From NCBI GenBank assembly GCA_937898675.1, contig CALEJB010000058.1, forward strand, positions 1 to 64,000: a stretch of 64,000 nt of DNA, read 5' to 3'. This stretch comes from an uncultured Prevotellaceae bacterium (lineage in GTDB: Bacteria; Bacteroidota; Bacteroidia; Bacteroidales; Muribaculaceae). Below the pieces are notes generated by a model that did not search any database, was not told the DNA's origin, and saw only the letters and a list, made by a program, of their open reading frames with translations. Shown one piece after another: positions 17,379 through 25,872 of the stretch. The first letter of the stretch is position 1. Each line of letters opens with the position of its first letter. The position numbers were made by a program, and so were the translations under genes.

Positions 17379-18545
17379 ATGGACCGAAGAAAATTTATTG
17401 CAGGAATGGGTCTGACGGCGCTTGCCGCCGCATCGCCCGTGTCGATTGACGCTGTGGAGCGCATGACCGGCAACACCGTGCCGGCAGGCGTGAACCAGGT
17501 GCCCAACAGGGGCAAACTCAAACTCTCGTTCTTCCCCTACGAACTCAAGCTGCGCCACTCCTTCAACCTGGCGCGCTACAGCCGCACCACCACGCCCGAC
17601 GTGCAGGTGATGCTGGAATATGAGGGCATCACGGGCTACGGCGAGGCCTCCATGCCCCCCTACCTGGGCGAGAGCGTGGACAGCGTGAGCAAGTTCCTGA
17701 ACATGCTCGACCTGGAGCAGTTCACCGACCCCTTCCGCATCGACGACATCCTGAGCTATGTGGACAGCGTGGCTCCCGACAACCGCGCCGCCAAGGCGTC
17801 GGTCGATATCGCCCTGCACGACCTGCTGGGCAAGATCATGGGCCAGCCGTGGTACAAGATTTGGGGCTATAACCCCGACAACACCCCCATGACCAGTTTC
17901 ACCATCGGCATCGACACCCCCGAGGTGGTGCGCCAAAAGGTGGAGGAGGCCCGCCCCTACAAGGTCATCAAGGTCAAGATGGGCCTGGACCACGACCAGG
18001 AGACCATCGACATCGTCAACGAGATGATGCCCGGCGTGCCCCTGTGCGTCGATGTCAACCAGGGCTGGAACAGCAAGGAGCACGCGCTGGAGATGTGCCA
18101 CTGGCTCAAGGAGCGCAACTGCCTGTTTGTTGAACAGCCGTTCGACAAGACCTGGGTTGACGAGACGGCATGGCTGCGCGAGCGCTCGCCGCTGCCCATC
18201 ATCGCCGACGAGGCCTTCCAGCGCCTGCCCGACATCCTCAAGTTCCAGGGCGTGTATGACGGCATCAACATCAAACTGATGAAGAGCACCGGCCTGTACG
18301 AGGCCCACAAGATGGTGACCCTGGCCCGCTCGCTGGGCATGAAGGTGATGATTGGGTGCATGACCGAGACCTCGTGCGCCGTCACCGCCGCCGCCAACCT
18401 GTCGCCCGTGGTGGACTACGCCGACCTCGACGGCAACCTGCTCATCGCCAACGACCGCTTTGACGGCATGACGGTGGAGAACGGCAAGATCACCCTGCAC
18501 GACCGTCCCGGACTGGGCATCGAACTGTTGCAGAAGGGTAAGTAA
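17379..18545 (+). CDS. Dipeptide epimerase (enolase superfamily), Tat-type signal
   Basis: A 388-residue member of the muconate-lactonizing/enolase superfamily, most like L-Ala-D/L-Glu epimerases. Motifs: VIKVKMG with the K-x-K catalytic lysine (about 195), DVNQGW, FVEQPF and IADEAF carrying the three metal-binding acidic residues (about 225, 252, 277), and INIKLMKSTG with the second catalytic lysine (about 300). The N-terminus MDRRKFIAGMGLTALAAA is a twin-arginine signal-like sequence, so the enzyme is probably exported or was derived from an exported form; cytoplasmic epimerases lack it. With the NlpC/P60 enzyme before it, the likely job is converting murein-derived L-Ala-D-Glu to L-Ala-L-Glu. 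Confidence 0.9.
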   Translation: MDRRKFIAGMGLTALAAASPVSIDAVERMTGNTVPAGVNQVPNRGKLKLSFFPYELKLRHSFNLARYSRTTTPDVQVMLEYEGITGYGEASMPPYLGESVDSVSKFLNMLDLEQFTDPFRIDDILSYVDSVAPDNRAAKASVDIALHDLLGKIMGQPWYKIWGYNPDNTPMTSFTIGIDTPEVVRQKVEEARPYKVIKVKMGLDHDQETIDIVNEMMPGVPLCVDVNQGWNSKEHALEMCHWLKERNCLFVEQPFDKTWVDETAWLRERSPLPIIADEAFQRLPDILKFQGVYDGINIKLMKSTGLYEAHKMVTLARSLGMKVMIGCMTETSCAVTAAANLSPVVDYADLDGNLLIANDRFDGMTVENGKITLHDRPGLGIELLQKGK

Positions 18546-18615
18546 CCGATTGTTGTAAATACAAAGCATGGCCGCGTGTCCTGCTCCATGGCGGGGCACA
18601 CGGCATTGAACCTGA

Positions 18616-19392
18616 ATGAACAAACCATACTGGGGACTTTGGGCCCTGCTTGCCGTGGCGCTGTTGTTTTTTGCGTTCTTGTCTGAATGGCAGGACGGTT
18701 TCGCCATTGGCGGCCTGGAATTCAAGACGGCCACGTTTACGCGCAGCGTCAAGGAGATGCTGTCCCGTCCCGAGGCCGTGCAGGCCGACACCATACCCGA
18801 CAACGTGAAGCGTGCCCCCTTGGACACGACCGCCAAGCACATCCTCTTCATCGGCGACTCGATGCTCGAGGGCTTGGGGCCGCGCCTGGCGTCCTATTGC
18901 GAGAAGAACGGCCATACCATGGTCAATGTCATTTGGTACAGCAGCTCGACCAAGGTGTGGGCCGAGTCGGGACGCCTGACCGCGCTCATCAAGGAATACA
19001 AGCCCGACTACATCTTTGTGTGCCTGGGTGCCAACGAGTTGTATGTCAACGACATCAAGACGCACCGCCTGCCTTACCTCAAGAAAATCCTGGCCGAAAT
19101 CGGCGACATCCCCTATGTCTGGATTGGGCCGCCCAACTGGGACAAGGACACGGGCATCAACGACATGCTGGCCGAGAACCTGCCCGAGGGCTGCTTTTAC
19201 CGCAGCGAGCACGACAAGTTTGAGCGCAGCAAGGACGGCGCGCACCCCACGCGCGAGTCGGCCCACCGCTGGATGGACCGCGTGGCCAAGTGGGTAGGCA
19301 CCGACGGCGCCCATCCCTTCCGTCTTGCCGTGCCCGCCCCCGGCACCGCCCGCCCCATGCGCACCGTGGTGTTTCAGCCGCCTGTTGAATAA
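18616..19392 (+). CDS. SGNH-hydrolase-type protein with N-terminal membrane anchor
   Basis: A 258-residue protein. One N-terminal transmembrane segment (about 5-20, GLWALLAVALLFFAFL) is followed by an SGNH hydrolase fold: block I ILFIGDSMLEGLG with the Ser (about 80), block III GANELYVND, and block V DGAHPTRESAHRW with the Asp-His pair (about 205-208). It stands 18 bases before an MBOAT acyltransferase. In PatA/PatB and alginate-type systems, an MBOAT protein brings acyl groups across the membrane and an SGNH protein transfers them to or removes them from a polymer. Here the polymer could be peptidoglycan, given the genes before it, but that is inference. Confidence 0.85.
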   Translation: MNKPYWGLWALLAVALLFFAFLSEWQDGFAIGGLEFKTATFTRSVKEMLSRPEAVQADTIPDNVKRAPLDTTAKHILFIGDSMLEGLGPRLASYCEKNGHTMVNVIWYSSSTKVWAESGRLTALIKEYKPDYIFVCLGANELYVNDIKTHRLPYLKKILAEIGDIPYVWIGPPNWDKDTGINDMLAENLPEGCFYRSEHDKFERSKDGAHPTRESAHRWMDRVAKWVGTDGAHPFRLAVPAPGTARPMRTVVFQPPVE

Positions 19393-19410
19393 CAATACCG
19401 CACCCCCCCT

Positions 19411-20883
19411 ATGCTGAATAACTTCGACATATCCAATCTGTTGCAGCAACTCACGTTCAACGCCAAGGAGCCCATGCTGTTCACCAGCGGGCTGTTCTGG
19501 CTGCTGTTCCTCATCTTCCTGCCGCTCTATGCGCTCATCAAGTCGCGCCGCAAGCAGATGATGCTGTTTGTCGTCGCCTTCAGCCTTTACTTCTTTTACA
19601 AGAGCAGCGGCTGGTTCCTGTTGCTGCTCGTGGGCACCTCCATCATGGACTGGTGGTTCGCGCAGTTCATCGACTCCAGCAAGGACCGCTTCCAGCGTCG
19701 GCTGGCGCTCACGGTGTCGCTGGTGTGCTCGCTGGGCGTGCTGCTGTTTTTCAAGTACAGCAATTTCGTCATCTGGAACTGGAATGCGCTGGTGGACGGC
19801 AATTTCCAGCCGCTGGACCTCATCATGCCGGTGGGCGTGTCGTTCTACACCTTCCGCACCATCAGTTATGTGGTGGATGTGTACAAGCACAAGATTCAGC
19901 CCACCGACGACTATATCGACTACCTGTTCTTCCTCTCGTACTTCCCGTGCCTGGTGGCGGGCCCCATCGTGCGCGCCTGCGACTTCATGCCGCAGCTCGA
20001 GCGCAACAAGACCGCCACGCGCGAGATGATCTACGGCGGCCTGTGGCTGGTGATGCTGGGCATCCTCAAGAAGGCCGTCTGCGCCGACTACATCGCCCAG
20101 TACAACAACATCGCCTTTGGAAACCCCACGGGCTACACCGGTGTGGAACTGCTCATGGCGGTGCTGGGCTACACGATGCAGATCTACTGCGACTTCTCGG
20201 GCTACAGCGACATGGCTATCGGCCTGGGCAGCATCATGGGTTTTGACCTGGGCATCAACTTTGACTTTCCCTACCGCTCGCTCAACGTCACCGAGTTCTG
20301 GCGCCGCTGGCACATCTCGCTGTCGATGTGGCTGCGTGACTACATCTATATCCCCCTGGGCGGCAACCGCAAGGGCACGGCGCGCAAATATGTCAACCTG
20401 ATGGTGACCATGCTGCTGGGCGGGCTGTGGCACGGCGCGGCATGGACCTTTGTCGTGTGGGGCGCGGGCCACGGCGTGGCGCTGTGTGTGCACAAGTTGT
20501 GCAAGCCCTGGCTGGACACGGTCAAGAGCACGCGCTGGACGCGCGCGCTGTCGTGGCTGCTGACGTTCTCGTTTGTGTCGTTGCTGTGGATATTCTTCCG
20601 CGCCCGCACTTTCGGCGCTGCGGGGCAGGTGATTGGCGGCATTGTGTCGCGCTTTGACCTGGCTTACCTGCCCGTGTTTGTCGAGCGCCGCCTGGTATGG
20701 TGCCTGATGCTGGCCGCGGTGATGGCGCTGCACTTTGTGCCGCGCCGCGTGTGGGACGGCATGAGCCGCTGGTTCATCGCCTCGAAGTGGGTGGTCAAGC
20801 TCGTCATCTTCATCGCTGTCATTCAACTGGTGCTCCAGTTCTCCAGCGCCACCGTCCAGCCCTTCCTCTACTCGCAGTTTTAA
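19411..20883 (+). CDS. MBOAT family membrane O-acyltransferase (AlgI/PatA-like)
   Basis: A 490-residue polytopic membrane protein with about 10-12 hydrophobic segments. The MBOAT signature is complete: FWRRWHISLSMWLRDYIYIP (about 294-313) and the invariant His in GGLWHGAAWTFVVWG (about 338). AlgI/PatA-type MBOAT proteins move acetyl or other acyl groups across the inner membrane for attachment to polysaccharides. It is 18 bases after the SGNH gene, forming a two-gene acylation module. No terminator is evident before glyS, which has its own promoter. Confidence 0.93.
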   Translation: MLNNFDISNLLQQLTFNAKEPMLFTSGLFWLLFLIFLPLYALIKSRRKQMMLFVVAFSLYFFYKSSGWFLLLLVGTSIMDWWFAQFIDSSKDRFQRRLALTVSLVCSLGVLLFFKYSNFVIWNWNALVDGNFQPLDLIMPVGVSFYTFRTISYVVDVYKHKIQPTDDYIDYLFFLSYFPCLVAGPIVRACDFMPQLERNKTATREMIYGGLWLVMLGILKKAVCADYIAQYNNIAFGNPTGYTGVELLMAVLGYTMQIYCDFSGYSDMAIGLGSIMGFDLGINFDFPYRSLNVTEFWRRWHISLSMWLRDYIYIPLGGNRKGTARKYVNLMVTMLLGGLWHGAAWTFVVWGAGHGVALCVHKLCKPWLDTVKSTRWTRALSWLLTFSFVSLLWIFFRARTFGAAGQVIGGIVSRFDLAYLPVFVERRLVWCLMLAAVMALHFVPRRVWDGMSRWFIASKWVVKLVIFIAVIQLVLQFSSATVQPFLYSQF

Positions 20884-20937
20884 GGAGTTAGGAGTTGGTG
20901 TGCGCCCGTTAAATATACCTAATATATAGCGCGGGTG

Positions 20938-20968
20938 TTGGGGCATTGGGGAAAATATAGTATTTTTG
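20938..20968 (+). promoter_or_regulatory. Consensus Bacteroidetes promoter for glyS
   Basis: TTG at 20938-20940, a spacer of exactly 20 bases and TATTTTTG at 20961-20968 match the -33/-7 consensus. The predicted leader before ATG 21024 is about 50 nt. Confidence 0.7.
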
Positions 20969-21023
20969 CAGTTTGAATCAAGACAATCAATTAAAAACAA
21001 CATAAAACATCATTTAGACAACA

Positions 21024-22568
21024 ATGGCAAAACAGGAAGACGTTTTCAAGAAAATCGTGTCGCACTGCAAGGAGTATGGCTTTGTGTTCCCCTCAAGCGA
21101 AATCTATGACGGTCTGGGCGCGGTATATGACTATGCGCAAAACGGCGTTGAACTCAAAAACAACATCAAGCGTTACTGGTGGGAGGCCATGACCTTGCTG
21201 CACGAGAACATCGTGGGCATCGACAGCGCCATCTTCATGCACCCCACCATCTGGAAAGCGTCGGGCCATGTTGACGCGTTCAACGACCCCCTGATTGACA
21301 ACCGCGACAGCAAGAAGCGCTACCGCGCCGACGTGCTCATCGAGGACGAAATCGGCAAAATCGAGGAGAAAATCAACAAGGAGTGCGAGAAGGCCGCCAA
21401 GCGCTTTGGCGACAAGTTTGACGAGGCGATGTTCCGCCAGACCAACCCCCGCGTGCTCGAGAACCAGAAGAAGCGCGACGAGCTGCATGCCCGCTATGAG
21501 CAGGCCATGAACGACAACGACCTGGATGGCTTGAAGCAGATTATCCTGGACTATGAGATTGTGGACCCCGTGAGCGGCACCAAAAACTGGACCGACGTGC
21601 GCCAGTTCAACCTCATGTTCAAGACGCAGATGGGCAGCAGCGCCGACTCGACGATGGACGTGTATCTGCGTCCCGAGACCGCCCAGGGCATCTTTGTCAA
21701 CTTCCTGAATGTGCAGAAGACGGGCCGCATGCGCATCCCCTTTGGCATCGCGCAGATTGGCAAGGCCTTCCGCAACGAGATTGTCGCCCGCCAGTTCATC
21801 TTCCGCATGCGTGAGTTTGAGCAGATGGAGATGCAATTCTTTGTACGCCCCGGCGAGGAACTCAAGTGGTTTGACTTCTGGCGCCAGACGCGCCTGCGCT
21901 GGCACAAGGCGCTGGGCCTGGGCGACGACAAGTACCGCTTCCACGACCACGAGAAGTTGGCGCACTATGCCAACGCCGCCACCGACATCGAGTTCAAGAT
22001 GCCGTTCGGCTTCAAGGAAGTGGAGGGCATCCACAGCCGCACCGACTTCGACCTGAGCCAGCATGCCAACTACTCGGGCAAGAAAATCCAGTACTTCGAC
22101 GCCGAGTTGAACGAGAGCTACACCCCCTATGTCATCGAGACGTCCATTGGCGTGGACCGCATGTTCCTGTCGGTGATGTGCTCCAGCTACGAGGAGCAGA
22201 CACTCGAGGGCGGCGACACCCGCGTGGTGCTGCACCTGCCCAAGTGCCTGGCTCCCGTCAAGTGCGCCGTGCTGCCGCTGGTCAAGAAGGACGGCTTGCC
22301 CGAGAAGGCGCATGAGATCATGAACATCCTCAAGTTCGACTTCGCCTGCAACTATGAGGACAAGGACAGCGTGGGCAAGCGCTACCGCCGCCAGGATGCC
22401 ATCGGCACGCCCTATTGCATCACCGTCGACGGCCAGACGCTCGAGGACGACACCGTCACCCTGCGCGACCGCGACACCATGCAGCAGCAGCGCGTGGCCA
22501 TCAAGGACCTGCCCGCCATCATCAGCCAGGAGTGCAGCCTGAACAACGTGCTGCGCAAACTCATGTAA
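21024..22568 (+). CDS. glyS: Glycyl-tRNA synthetase (single-chain, alpha2 type)
   Basis: A 514-residue class II aminoacyl-tRNA synthetase that charges tRNA-Gly. Motif 1 lies in the N-terminal EIYDGLGAVYDYAQNG region, motif 2 in FRNEIVARQFIFRMREFEQ (about 251-269) and motif 3 in YVIETSIGVDRMFLSVM (about 370-386). The C-terminal 120 residues are the anticodon-binding domain (VKCAVLPLVKK to the end). The length and architecture fit the eukaryote/archaeal-like homodimeric form used by Bacteroidetes. An FKBP lipoprotein gene follows 23 bases later. Confidence 0.97.
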   Translation: MAKQEDVFKKIVSHCKEYGFVFPSSEIYDGLGAVYDYAQNGVELKNNIKRYWWEAMTLLHENIVGIDSAIFMHPTIWKASGHVDAFNDPLIDNRDSKKRYRADVLIEDEIGKIEEKINKECEKAAKRFGDKFDEAMFRQTNPRVLENQKKRDELHARYEQAMNDNDLDGLKQIILDYEIVDPVSGTKNWTDVRQFNLMFKTQMGSSADSTMDVYLRPETAQGIFVNFLNVQKTGRMRIPFGIAQIGKAFRNEIVARQFIFRMREFEQMEMQFFVRPGEELKWFDFWRQTRLRWHKALGLGDDKYRFHDHEKLAHYANAATDIEFKMPFGFKEVEGIHSRTDFDLSQHANYSGKKIQYFDAELNESYTPYVIETSIGVDRMFLSVMCSSYEEQTLEGGDTRVVLHLPKCLAPVKCAVLPLVKKDGLPEKAHEIMNILKFDFACNYEDKDSVGKRYRRQDAIGTPYCITVDGQTLEDDTVTLRDRDTMQQQRVAIKDLPAIISQECSLNNVLRKLM

Positions 22569-22591
22569 CCTCAATCAAGGACAATGCAATC

Positions 22592-23128
22592 ATGAAGAAG
22601 TTATTCTATATCACTGCCGCTGCCGTCATGGCCGTCGCCATGCTCGGCTCGTGCATGGGCGACAACGTGGCCGACGAGTTCAAGGACTGGCGCGAGAGCA
22701 ACACCGCGTGGTACAACCAGCAGGCCGCCTCGGGGCAGTACACCACCTTGATAGCGCCGTGGGACCCCTCGGCCCAGGTGCTCGTCAAGTGGCACAACGA
22801 CCGCTCGCTCACCGCGGGCAACCTGTCGCCGCTCATCACCTCCACCGTGGACGTGAAGTACCGCGGCCGCCTCTATGACGACACGCCCTTTGACTCGTCC
22901 TATCTCAACACCACGCCTGCCGACAGCATCTACCGCACAGCCGTCAACAACAACATCGAGGGCTGGATGATTGCCTTGACCAACATGCGCGTGGGCGACA
23001 GCTGCACGGTGATTGTGCCTTATCCCCAGGGCTACGGCTCCAGCAACAGGAGCGACCTGTTGAAGCCCTTCTCGATGCTCGTGTTTGACATCAAACTCGT
23101 GGACATCGTCGGCTACAGGAAGAACTGA
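22592..23128 (+). CDS. FKBP-type peptidyl-prolyl isomerase lipoprotein
   Basis: A 178-residue lipoprotein. The signal peptide ends in AMLGSC (Cys 21). Residues 85-175 form one FKBP domain: VDVKYRGRLYDDTPFDSSY, then IEGWMIALTNMRVGDSCTVI, then PYPQGYGSS and a closing MLVFDIKLVDI strand. The insertion before the active-site loop and some substituted pocket residues mean prolyl isomerase activity is likely but not proven. It probably assists folding of proteins at the outer membrane or in the periplasm. It is co-transcribed with glyS and ends at a strong hairpin terminator. Confidence 0.9.
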   Translation: MKKLFYITAAAVMAVAMLGSCMGDNVADEFKDWRESNTAWYNQQAASGQYTTLIAPWDPSAQVLVKWHNDRSLTAGNLSPLITSTVDVKYRGRLYDDTPFDSSYLNTTPADSIYRTAVNNNIEGWMIALTNMRVGDSCTVIVPYPQGYGSSNRSDLLKPFSMLVFDIKLVDIVGYRKN

Positions 23129-23143
23129 CACTGTACAGAAGAC

Positions 23144-23199
23144 AAAACAGCTTGGGCAACCGAGACAAAAATAATTGTCAAAGTTGCCCAAGTTGTTTT
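23144..23199. terminator. Bidirectional hairpin terminator
   Basis: A 17-bp inverted repeat with one mismatch (23144-23160 and 23183-23199), bounded by A-run and T-run arms, lies between the convergent FKBP and CYTH genes. Confidence 0.8.
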
Positions 23200-23224
23200 A
23201 GTGTATGCCTGTGGCTGGCGCGCG

Positions 23225-24310
23225 TCAGCGCAGCGACAACTGGTAGTTGTAGTACTTGTTGTTGCCGGTGATGTCCTCAATGACCTTGATGAACGGCGGG
23301 AATTCCACCTCGTCGTTGCTCTTCACGCCCTCCAGTTCCAGAATCTGCATGCCCAGGTTGGGCTCGATGTAGGTGTCGAGTTCAAAGTACTGGTTCTTCC
23401 ACACAAAGCACTTGCGCATCTTGCGGATGGCGTTGCGGCTGGGGTCGGCAATCTGCAGCAGGTCAACATATTGCTGGGCGGTGATGCGGCGCTCGGTCTC
23501 GATGCGCTTGTCGGCGCTCACCGTCTTCTTGATGGTCTGGAAATAGACATACGAGCCCTGCCAGCCGCGCTTGCGCACGCGCATCTCGGTGCCCGGCTCG
23601 CTCAGCAGATAGGTCTGCGTGATTTCGCTCTCGGTGTAGTCGGGGATGTCGCCCGTCACCTTGACGATGTATTTGCGCTCCTGCTCGATGGGGTTGGGCA
23701 CGCCCAGCACGGTGGCAATCTCGCCCAGCACCTCGCGCAGCTTGTCGTCAAAGTCCATCTGGTTGCCGATGACGCGCAGGTGGGGATGGCCCGTCCAGGC
23801 GTTGAGCACCTTGCGGTCGAGTTCGCGCGCCAGTTCCACGTCCTCGCTGCGGAACTTGTTGTTCTCGTTGGTATAGAACTGCTCGGCGCCGGCGGCAGCG
23901 GTGACCATGTGCAGCACGGCATCGTAGCGCGCGTCGCGCAGCTTGACGGTGTTGGAGCCTATCTCGTCGTTGAGCGCCTGCCACAGTTCGGGCGAGACGT
24001 AGGCCGAGATGTCCATCGTGCCGCGGTCGCACACGATGAGCACGGGCTTGGTGCACTCGCCGGCCATCTTGGTGAAGTGGTCCTCGAGGGCGAGCTGGAT
24101 GTTGAGCGTCGATTTCTCGGCTTCGAAGAACAGCGCCTTGTTGCCGGTGAGGTAATCAATGCCGGCGCTGCTGAACATCGTGGGCACCTCGGGGATGGCG
24201 AACACCTGGAACCCCAGGCCGCTGAAGTGCTCGATGATGCGCGCCATGGCGGTTGTCTTGCCGGCGCACGGGCCACCGGTAAGCACAATCTTGGTAATTT
24301 TTTCGGTCAT
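23225..24310 (-). CDS. P-loop ATPase fused to CYTH domain
   Basis: A 361-residue cytoplasmic protein. The N-terminal AAA_28-type P-loop domain carries GGPCAGKTTA (about 11-20, Walker A) and VLIVCDRGTMD (about 89-99, Walker B-like). The C-terminal CYTH domain (about 205-360) starts with IEQERKYIVKV, the E-x-E-x-K signature of triphosphate-tunnel enzymes, and contains further charged strands such as EMRVRKRG and ELDTYIEP. CYTH proteins act on triphosphates or inorganic polyphosphate. The fusion to a nucleotide kinase-like domain is common in Bacteroidetes, but its substrate is unknown. It has its own strong promoter. Confidence 0.88.
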   Translation of the reverse strand: MTEKITKIVLTGGPCAGKTTAMARIIEHFSGLGFQVFAIPEVPTMFSSAGIDYLTGNKALFFEAEKSTLNIQLALEDHFTKMAGECTKPVLIVCDRGTMDISAYVSPELWQALNDEIGSNTVKLRDARYDAVLHMVTAAAGAEQFYTNENNKFRSEDVELARELDRKVLNAWTGHPHLRVIGNQMDFDDKLREVLGEIATVLGVPNPIEQERKYIVKVTGDIPDYTESEITQTYLLSEPGTEMRVRKRGWQGSYVYFQTIKKTVSADKRIETERRITAQQYVDLLQIADPSRNAIRKMRKCFVWKNQYFELDTYIEPNLGMQILELEGVKSNDEVEFPPFIKVIEDITGNNKYYNYQLSLR

Positions 24311-24368
24311 ATATAGATATGTCTGTGATTTTGAAAGTTCTTACGGTTTTGGTTTCAAAACAGGATGC

Positions 24369-24400
24369 CAAAGGTAAGCCAAATTTTGCACACCTGCAAA
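24369..24400 (-). promoter_or_regulatory. Consensus promoter for the P-loop/CYTH gene
   Basis: On the minus strand TTTG (24400-24397), a 20-base spacer and TACCTTTG (24376-24369) match the Bacteroidetes -33/-7 consensus exactly. The leader to ATG 24310 would be about 55 nt. Confidence 0.75.
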
Positions 24401-24411
24401 CCTTTGCCCCC

Positions 24412-24437
24412 AAAATCGCACCCCGCCGCTGATGTTG
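24412..24437. repeat. 26-bp direct repeat, left copy
   Basis: AAAATCGCACCCCGCCGC followed by TGATGTTG. The same 26 bases with one change (T to C) recur at 26385-26410 in the same orientation, on the other side of the OmpA-family gene. Confidence 0.85.
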
Positions 24438-24485
24438 TGATATGAACCCCGAAAGTTAGACAAAAAACTCTCGGGGTTCATATCA
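24438..24485. repeat. Near-perfect 20-bp inverted repeat with IS-end-like arm
   Basis: Arms 24438-24457 and 24466-24485 pair at 19 of 20 positions around the loop AGACAAAA; the one mismatch is a wobble pair in minus-strand RNA. It directly abuts the left 26-bp repeat and lies 95 bases past the OmpA-family stop. It could be that gene's terminator, though no T-run follows on the minus strand, or a trace of an insertion sequence. Confidence 0.6.
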
Positions 24486-24579
24486 GATCGGGGAGGGGGC
24501 CTTATTTCTTAATGATTTGGCTTTGTCGATTCATCGGCGCGCCTCGGCATGGCATTCAAGCGCGCTCGATGCCATGCGC

Positions 24580-25872
24580 TCATCGCTTGATGAATTCAAC
24601 TCTTCTGTTCTTTGCCTGACCTTCCTTGGTCTTGTTGTCAGCGATAGGCTCGTGTGAACCCTTGCCCACTGCACGGAGGTTCCATTCGTCAACGCCAAGC
24701 TTAACCAGAGCAGCAACGACTGACTCGGCACGCTGCTGTGAAAGAGGGTCGTTCACCTTGTCAGAACCCTGGTTATCGCAGTGGCCCTGTACCTCGAAGC
24801 GCACATCCTTATTCTTCAGCATATAGTCAGCCACCTTCTGGATTTCTTCCATGGACTCAGGAAGGAGCGTTGCCTTTCCTGTCTCGAAGTTGATGTTGTT
24901 GGTCACGAACTTACCTGTTTCTGCCATGGACTTTGCAATAGCGCCTTCCGAAGCATCAGTAGCGTTGCGTCCATACAGTTCGCCGGCACCACGGGCAATG
25001 CGGACATTCTTCATGTGGGCAGGCTTGGCACCGCGGAAGAAGAAGGTCATCCAACCTGCACCAGCCTTTGCATTTGGAATGTTGAAATAGCGTACGTTAT
25101 CTACATAAACTTTGATAGCACGTTTGTTGAACGAGATGGCATAATGATGCCAGCGGCCGTCGTTCAGCTTGCTCTTTTGTGCCTGTCTGCTACTTCCGTC
25201 TTTTGTCCAGTTGTCTTTTTGGCTAGGGAGAACGTAACTCAATTGAAGATCATAATTTTGTCCCCAAAACAGAGTGAAAATCTCTTGGTCGCTATGACTC
25301 TCAGGGTGCATGAAGTCAATCTCAAATTCACCCTCGGCGTACATTAGGTCAAATTCTACGGAAAACTCGTCGCCGAGGTAGTTATTTGGATTCTTGCTGA
25401 TGAGAGGCTTTATCCAGCTGTCTTCATGGGCAAACTCGATTGCCTGCTGGCCGTTGATGGTAGCAATTTCTGCATTACCACGTTCAAGGTCCCACTTGCT
25501 TGGGAACTCGCCCACCTGCTCGCCACTCACCACATCTTCAAACACAACGATGCTACCAGGAACAAAGTCACTCTTCTGATTGCCCACCTGTGCTGTAGGC
25601 TCTTCATCCTCAGCCTCGGTATTGTTAACTTCCTTGCCCTTTTTGCTGCTCTTTTTCCCGTCAAGGACATTGTCCATAGCGCCATCAACCTCGCGCTCAA
25701 CCTTGTTTTCAATCTTTTTCTTTGCCTTCTCAACTGCCTTGTCCTTAAGTTTGTTAAGGAAGCCCTGCGCCTGTGCTTCAAAAGAAAAAGAGAATGAGAA
25801 CAACAAAGTCAGCACCACTAACTTTGCGAAAATGGAATCTTTGTGTTTGCCTGCATAAAAATTCTTAAACAT
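24580..25872 (-). CDS. OmpA-family outer-membrane protein with LamG-like domain
   Basis: A 430-residue exported protein. An N-terminal signal region (about 15-36, ending EAQAQ) is followed by a Lys/Glu-rich helical stretch (about 38-100), a concanavalin-like jelly-roll domain (about 100-290; a GSIVVFEDVVSGEQ start and an INGQQAIEF strand) and a C-terminal OmpA domain (about 315-430) with FEVQGHCDNQGSD, SQQRAESVV and KNRRVEF that binds peptidoglycan. Key Asp and Arg contacts are present. Codon use and base composition look more AT-rich than in neighbouring genes. The gene, its leader and its promoter sit between two 26-bp direct repeats. Confidence 0.88.
   Translation of the reverse strand: MFKNFYAGKHKDSIFAKLVVLTLLFSFSFSFEAQAQGFLNKLKDKAVEKAKKKIENKVEREVDGAMDNVLDGKKSSKKGKEVNNTEAEDEEPTAQVGNQKSDFVPGSIVVFEDVVSGEQVGEFPSKWDLERGNAEIATINGQQAIEFAHEDSWIKPLISKNPNNYLGDEFSVEFDLMYAEGEFEIDFMHPESHSDQEIFTLFWGQNYDLQLSYVLPSQKDNWTKDGSSRQAQKSKLNDGRWHHYAISFNKRAIKVYVDNVRYFNIPNAKAGAGWMTFFFRGAKPAHMKNVRIARGAGELYGRNATDASEGAIAKSMAETGKFVTNNINFETGKATLLPESMEEIQKVADYMLKNKDVRFEVQGHCDNQGSDKVNDPLSQQRAESVVAALVKLGVDEWNLRAVGKGSHEPIADNKTKEGQAKNRRVEFIKR

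Noticed and set aside
18490..21003. Long minus-strand open frame opposite the SGNH and MBOAT genes
   Set aside because: Antisense shadow; low-complexity His/Arg/Gln-rich translation and no motifs, while the plus-strand genes carry complete family signatures.
23201..24316. Plus-strand frame opposite the P-loop/CYTH gene
   Set aside because: No motifs; the minus strand has Walker A and CYTH signatures and a consensus promoter.
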